A model generated the notes under the pieces. The model ran no database searches, had not been told where the DNA came from, and saw only the letters and a list, made by a program, of their open reading frames with translations. A stretch of DNA of 64,000 bases, from assembly GCA_945890645.1 (NCBI GenBank), contig CAMDCV010000005.1, positions 62,001-126,000 of the forward strand. The letters run 5' to 3'. The DNA is from Akkermansia muciniphila. GTDB lineage: Bacteria > Verrucomicrobiota > Verrucomicrobiia > Verrucomicrobiales > Akkermansiaceae. The position numbers and the translations under genes were made by a program. Each line of letters opens with the position of its first letter. Within the stretch, counting starts at the first letter, position 1. This document shows, piece after piece, positions 62,377 through 64,000 of the stretch.

Positions 62377-63168
62377 TCAACTGCCAAACGACGACGAGCT
62401 TCCAGAGCTAGTGCCGCCGAAACCACCGCGCACGGATTTCCCTGCGGTCACGGGTGCACCGCTTTGTTTGCTTTGCTGCACGAGACGTTGGTAACCGGGA
62501 TTAGCGGCGGCGTGTGACCTCACAGTATTGCGATCATTGTTCAAGGACTGCTGCCAGCCTTGTTGGCGCATTTGGGCCTGTTGATATCCGGCACCAGGAG
62601 TAAAGTTGTTGCGATTTCCGGAAAGCATCCAGTACATTAAAAGCATGCTGCCAACACCACTGCCACCATAATGATGGGTCGTGTGATGAGTCGCAGGAGT
62701 AGGGGAAGACGAAGTCCCTCCTCCACCTTCACCGGCTAATTCTTGCTCCTGCTCTTTCGCTAAAATGCCTTCCACCTTTTTCAATGCGGCCTCGGAAGGT
62801 CGGCTGACGGACATGCGCGGTGCTTTGGGTTGGGCATCCACCCACTCGCCATTGGCATACCATTTCCCATCCTTTTCATGACCATAGGCGTAGGGGAAAA
62901 AATCTTGGGCATCGGCATGGTAAAAACCCACGCCGGGAATCTCTAAATTGTGATCTACGTAGCCCTGCGTGAGCTGTGCGCGACGACGATCAATCTCATC
63001 GAGACTCTTTTCCAACTCGGCCATTTGCTGATCCTTCGCTGTGGCCGTGTAGGTCTTATCCGAATCGCACGACGTCAGTCCGACCGTGCCACTGGCCAGC
63101 AGACAAAGAGTGGACCAGTGGAGAATGCCACCGTGGCGGATGCGTGTGAGATCACCGTGTTTCTTCAT
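62377..63168 (-). CDS. YgiB-like (DUF1190-like) lipoprotein
   Basis: The 263-residue product has a basic start (MKKHGDLTRIRHGG), a hydrophobic stretch and a lipobox ending in C34 (GLTSC). Its middle is low-complexity with Ser, Gly, His and Gln. The end, RGGFGGTSSGSSSSFGS, resembles the C-terminus of E. coli YgiB (RGGFG followed by Ser/Gly repeats), and a GSGVGSMLLMYWML segment resembles its central hydrophobic part. The pairing with a YgiC-like gene matches the ygiB-ygiC order in E. coli, which raises confidence. A Met at 63177 is an alternative start. Role unknown. Confidence 0.7.
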   Translation of the reverse strand: MKKHGDLTRIRHGGILHWSTLCLLASGTVGLTSCDSDKTYTATAKDQQMAELEKSLDEIDRRRAQLTQGYVDHNLEIPGVGFYHADAQDFFPYAYGHEKDGKWYANGEWVDAQPKAPRMSVSRPSEAALKKVEGILAKEQEQELAGEGGGGTSSSPTPATHHTTHHYGGSGVGSMLLMYWMLSGNRNNFTPGAGYQQAQMRQQGWQQSLNNDRNTVRSHAAANPGYQRLVQQSKQSGAPVTAGKSVRGGFGGTSSGSSSSFGS

Positions 63169-63296
63169 GAGGGGCATACAATCATTGGTTAATGTCTCAG
63201 AGTCAAGGAGATGTGGATTCCAAAAAGGCCTGCTGTTTCTATGGAGGAAGAATTTTTAACCACAGAAAAGGCATTGTAGCAGCTGAAATTTTTTGT

Positions 63297-64000
63297 CTAT
63301 CTACGCTGGAATGCGGCTTCTAGTTCTTGTCGGTTTACTCCGTAGGGCGCGAGTTGCGCTTCGGGAATATTCTCGAAGATTTCATCGATTTCGTAATGGC
63401 GAAGATGTTTGGCTAAGACATCGGCACGGGCTTGGGGAGTGGGATACCAATTCAACATTGACAGCCCATCCACTTGTTCTTTTGTGTTCGAGGAAAAATG
63501 ATCTTGCAGCACATGATCCACAAATTCGTTGGCAAGATCGGGAGGCAGTTGTTTCGCCATGTTCTCTGCCGCCACCATGCGCGCCGCTGGTGCAGGATAG
63601 ACTTCATTCAGGGCGCGGGCCATGGTTTGACGTTGTGCCTGATTCCCTTCGGTGAATTTTTCTAAAAGCCACCGCGCGGAATCTTCGTGGCCCATGGAAT
63701 CTGCAACGGATTTATAGACATCACTCCATTCTTCAAAACCGACTTCGCCATTGGCGATCCACCAGGCATGCGCAGCTTCCGGATCAAGCTTCGCCCAAGA
63801 CTTCAGCATCCCAGTAGGCGTGTAGGAAAATTCGAACCCCTCTTTCTTCATCGCGGCCATCGAATTGAGCAATGTTTCGAAAGAAAACCCCTCAGGAAAA
63901 TCCTGCCCAGACCCCGAACTACCACCGTCTTTGGAGGGAGCGAGGCGCATCATTTCGGCGATCTCTCGCTCTTTGCCCGGCTGTTTGAGCAACACGTCAA
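63297..64000 (-). CDS. Unrecognised helical protein (5' end beyond window)
   Basis: The frame is open to the right edge, so the start is missing; an in-frame GTG at 63993-63995 is probably internal. The visible ~234 residues are helical and acidic, with repeat-like segments (WAKLDPEAAHAWWIANGE; MGHEDSARWLLEKFTEGN) that recall the pattern of small helical repeats seen in verrucomicrobial hypothetical proteins. No family was named and no function is proposed. The stop at 63297 is 128 bp from the lipoprotein start. Confidence 0.65.
   Translation of the reverse strand, partial: DVLLKQPGKEREIAEMMRLAPSKDGGSSGSGQDFPEGFSFETLLNSMAAMKKEGFEFSYTPTGMLKSWAKLDPEAAHAWWIANGEVGFEEWSDVYKSVADSMGHEDSARWLLEKFTEGNQAQRQTMARALNEVYPAPAARMVAAENMAKQLPPDLANEFVDHVLQDHFSSNTKEQVDGLSMLNWYPTPQARADVLAKHLRHYEIDEIFENIPEAQLAPYGVNRQELEAAFQRR

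Overview
The window is about 64 kb of a moderately GC-rich bacterial chromosome and is densely packed with genes on both strands. The family mix suggests Verrucomicrobiota, or at least the PVC group. It includes a TIGR04073-type exosortase-associated protein, an SHD1-like secreted protein, a DUF1080 protein, transmembrane Ser/Thr kinases (one with C-type-lectin-like domains), a full MoxR/DUF58/Bat operon, a sugar dehydrogenase with haem motifs, and a REP-associated tyrosine transposase among multi-hairpin repeats. No rRNA, phage or CRISPR was seen. One tRNA (Val, anticodon GAC) is present. Both window edges cut a gene.

Layout. 1-2.9 kb: a B12-binding-type radical SAM protein (5' end missing), a membrane protein and a small lipoprotein. 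2.9-5.1 kb: a palindromic repeat mosaic, a GGQ release-factor-like protein, an RlmI-type methyltransferase and a Lys/Ala/Pro-rich basic protein with a clear terminator. 5.1-7.1 kb: a DUF4190/pseudopilin-like protein divergent from a prepilin peptidase with a large insertion. 7.1-15.6 kb: a receptor-like kinase, a ParE-type topoisomerase subunit, folK, two small secreted proteins, an enlarged signal peptidase I and a squalene/phytoene synthase. 15.6-18.7 kb (minus): polyprenyl diphosphate synthase, murJ, queD. 18.8-21.4 kb (plus): a DUF1080 protein, ruvA and an unrecognised ATP-grasp-like protein. 21.4-24.9 kb (minus): a CPBP protease, thiL, a DUF374 acyltransferase and folD. 25.0-29.1 kb (plus): a kinase with lectin-like domains followed by an OmpA-family protein.

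29.1-37.9 kb is one minus-strand run. A SirB1-like protein is followed by moxR, a DUF58 protein, a DUF4381-like protein, batA, a batB-batC fusion, batD and batE, nearly all joined by overlapping stop and start codons. 38.2-40.9 kb holds a large secreted sugar-dehydrogenase/cytochrome-type protein, followed by tRNA-Val. 41.1-44.4 kb holds purB, queC, queE and an acetyltransferase. 44.4-46.5 kb holds dus and an LpxR-like outer-membrane deacylase, and an AlkC-like DNA glycosylase follows. 47.8-55.0 kb holds a compact minus-strand cluster: acylphosphatase, a transglutaminase/DUF2126 protein, a circularly permuted ATP-grasp/alpha-E protein and a second transglutaminase. This is a probable peptide-ligation or peptide-cleavage system of unknown substrate.

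55.4-59.8 kb holds a DUF1460 amidase-like protein, a small membrane protein, a pseudopilin whose leader is encoded by a nested palindromic repeat, and an ABC exporter pair. 59.8-61.2 kb is a mobile-repeat locus: three composite multi-hairpin repeats of about 220-240 bp around a RAYT transposase gene. 61.2-63.2 kb holds a lipoprotein and glutathionylspermidine-synthase-like pair resembling E. coli YgiB-YgiC. The window ends inside an unrecognised gene.

Most starts lack an obvious Shine-Dalgarno sequence. Several start codons were therefore chosen from signal peptides, family N-termini or overlap with the upstream stop. All functions are assigned from recognised motifs and general family knowledge. 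No database search was run.
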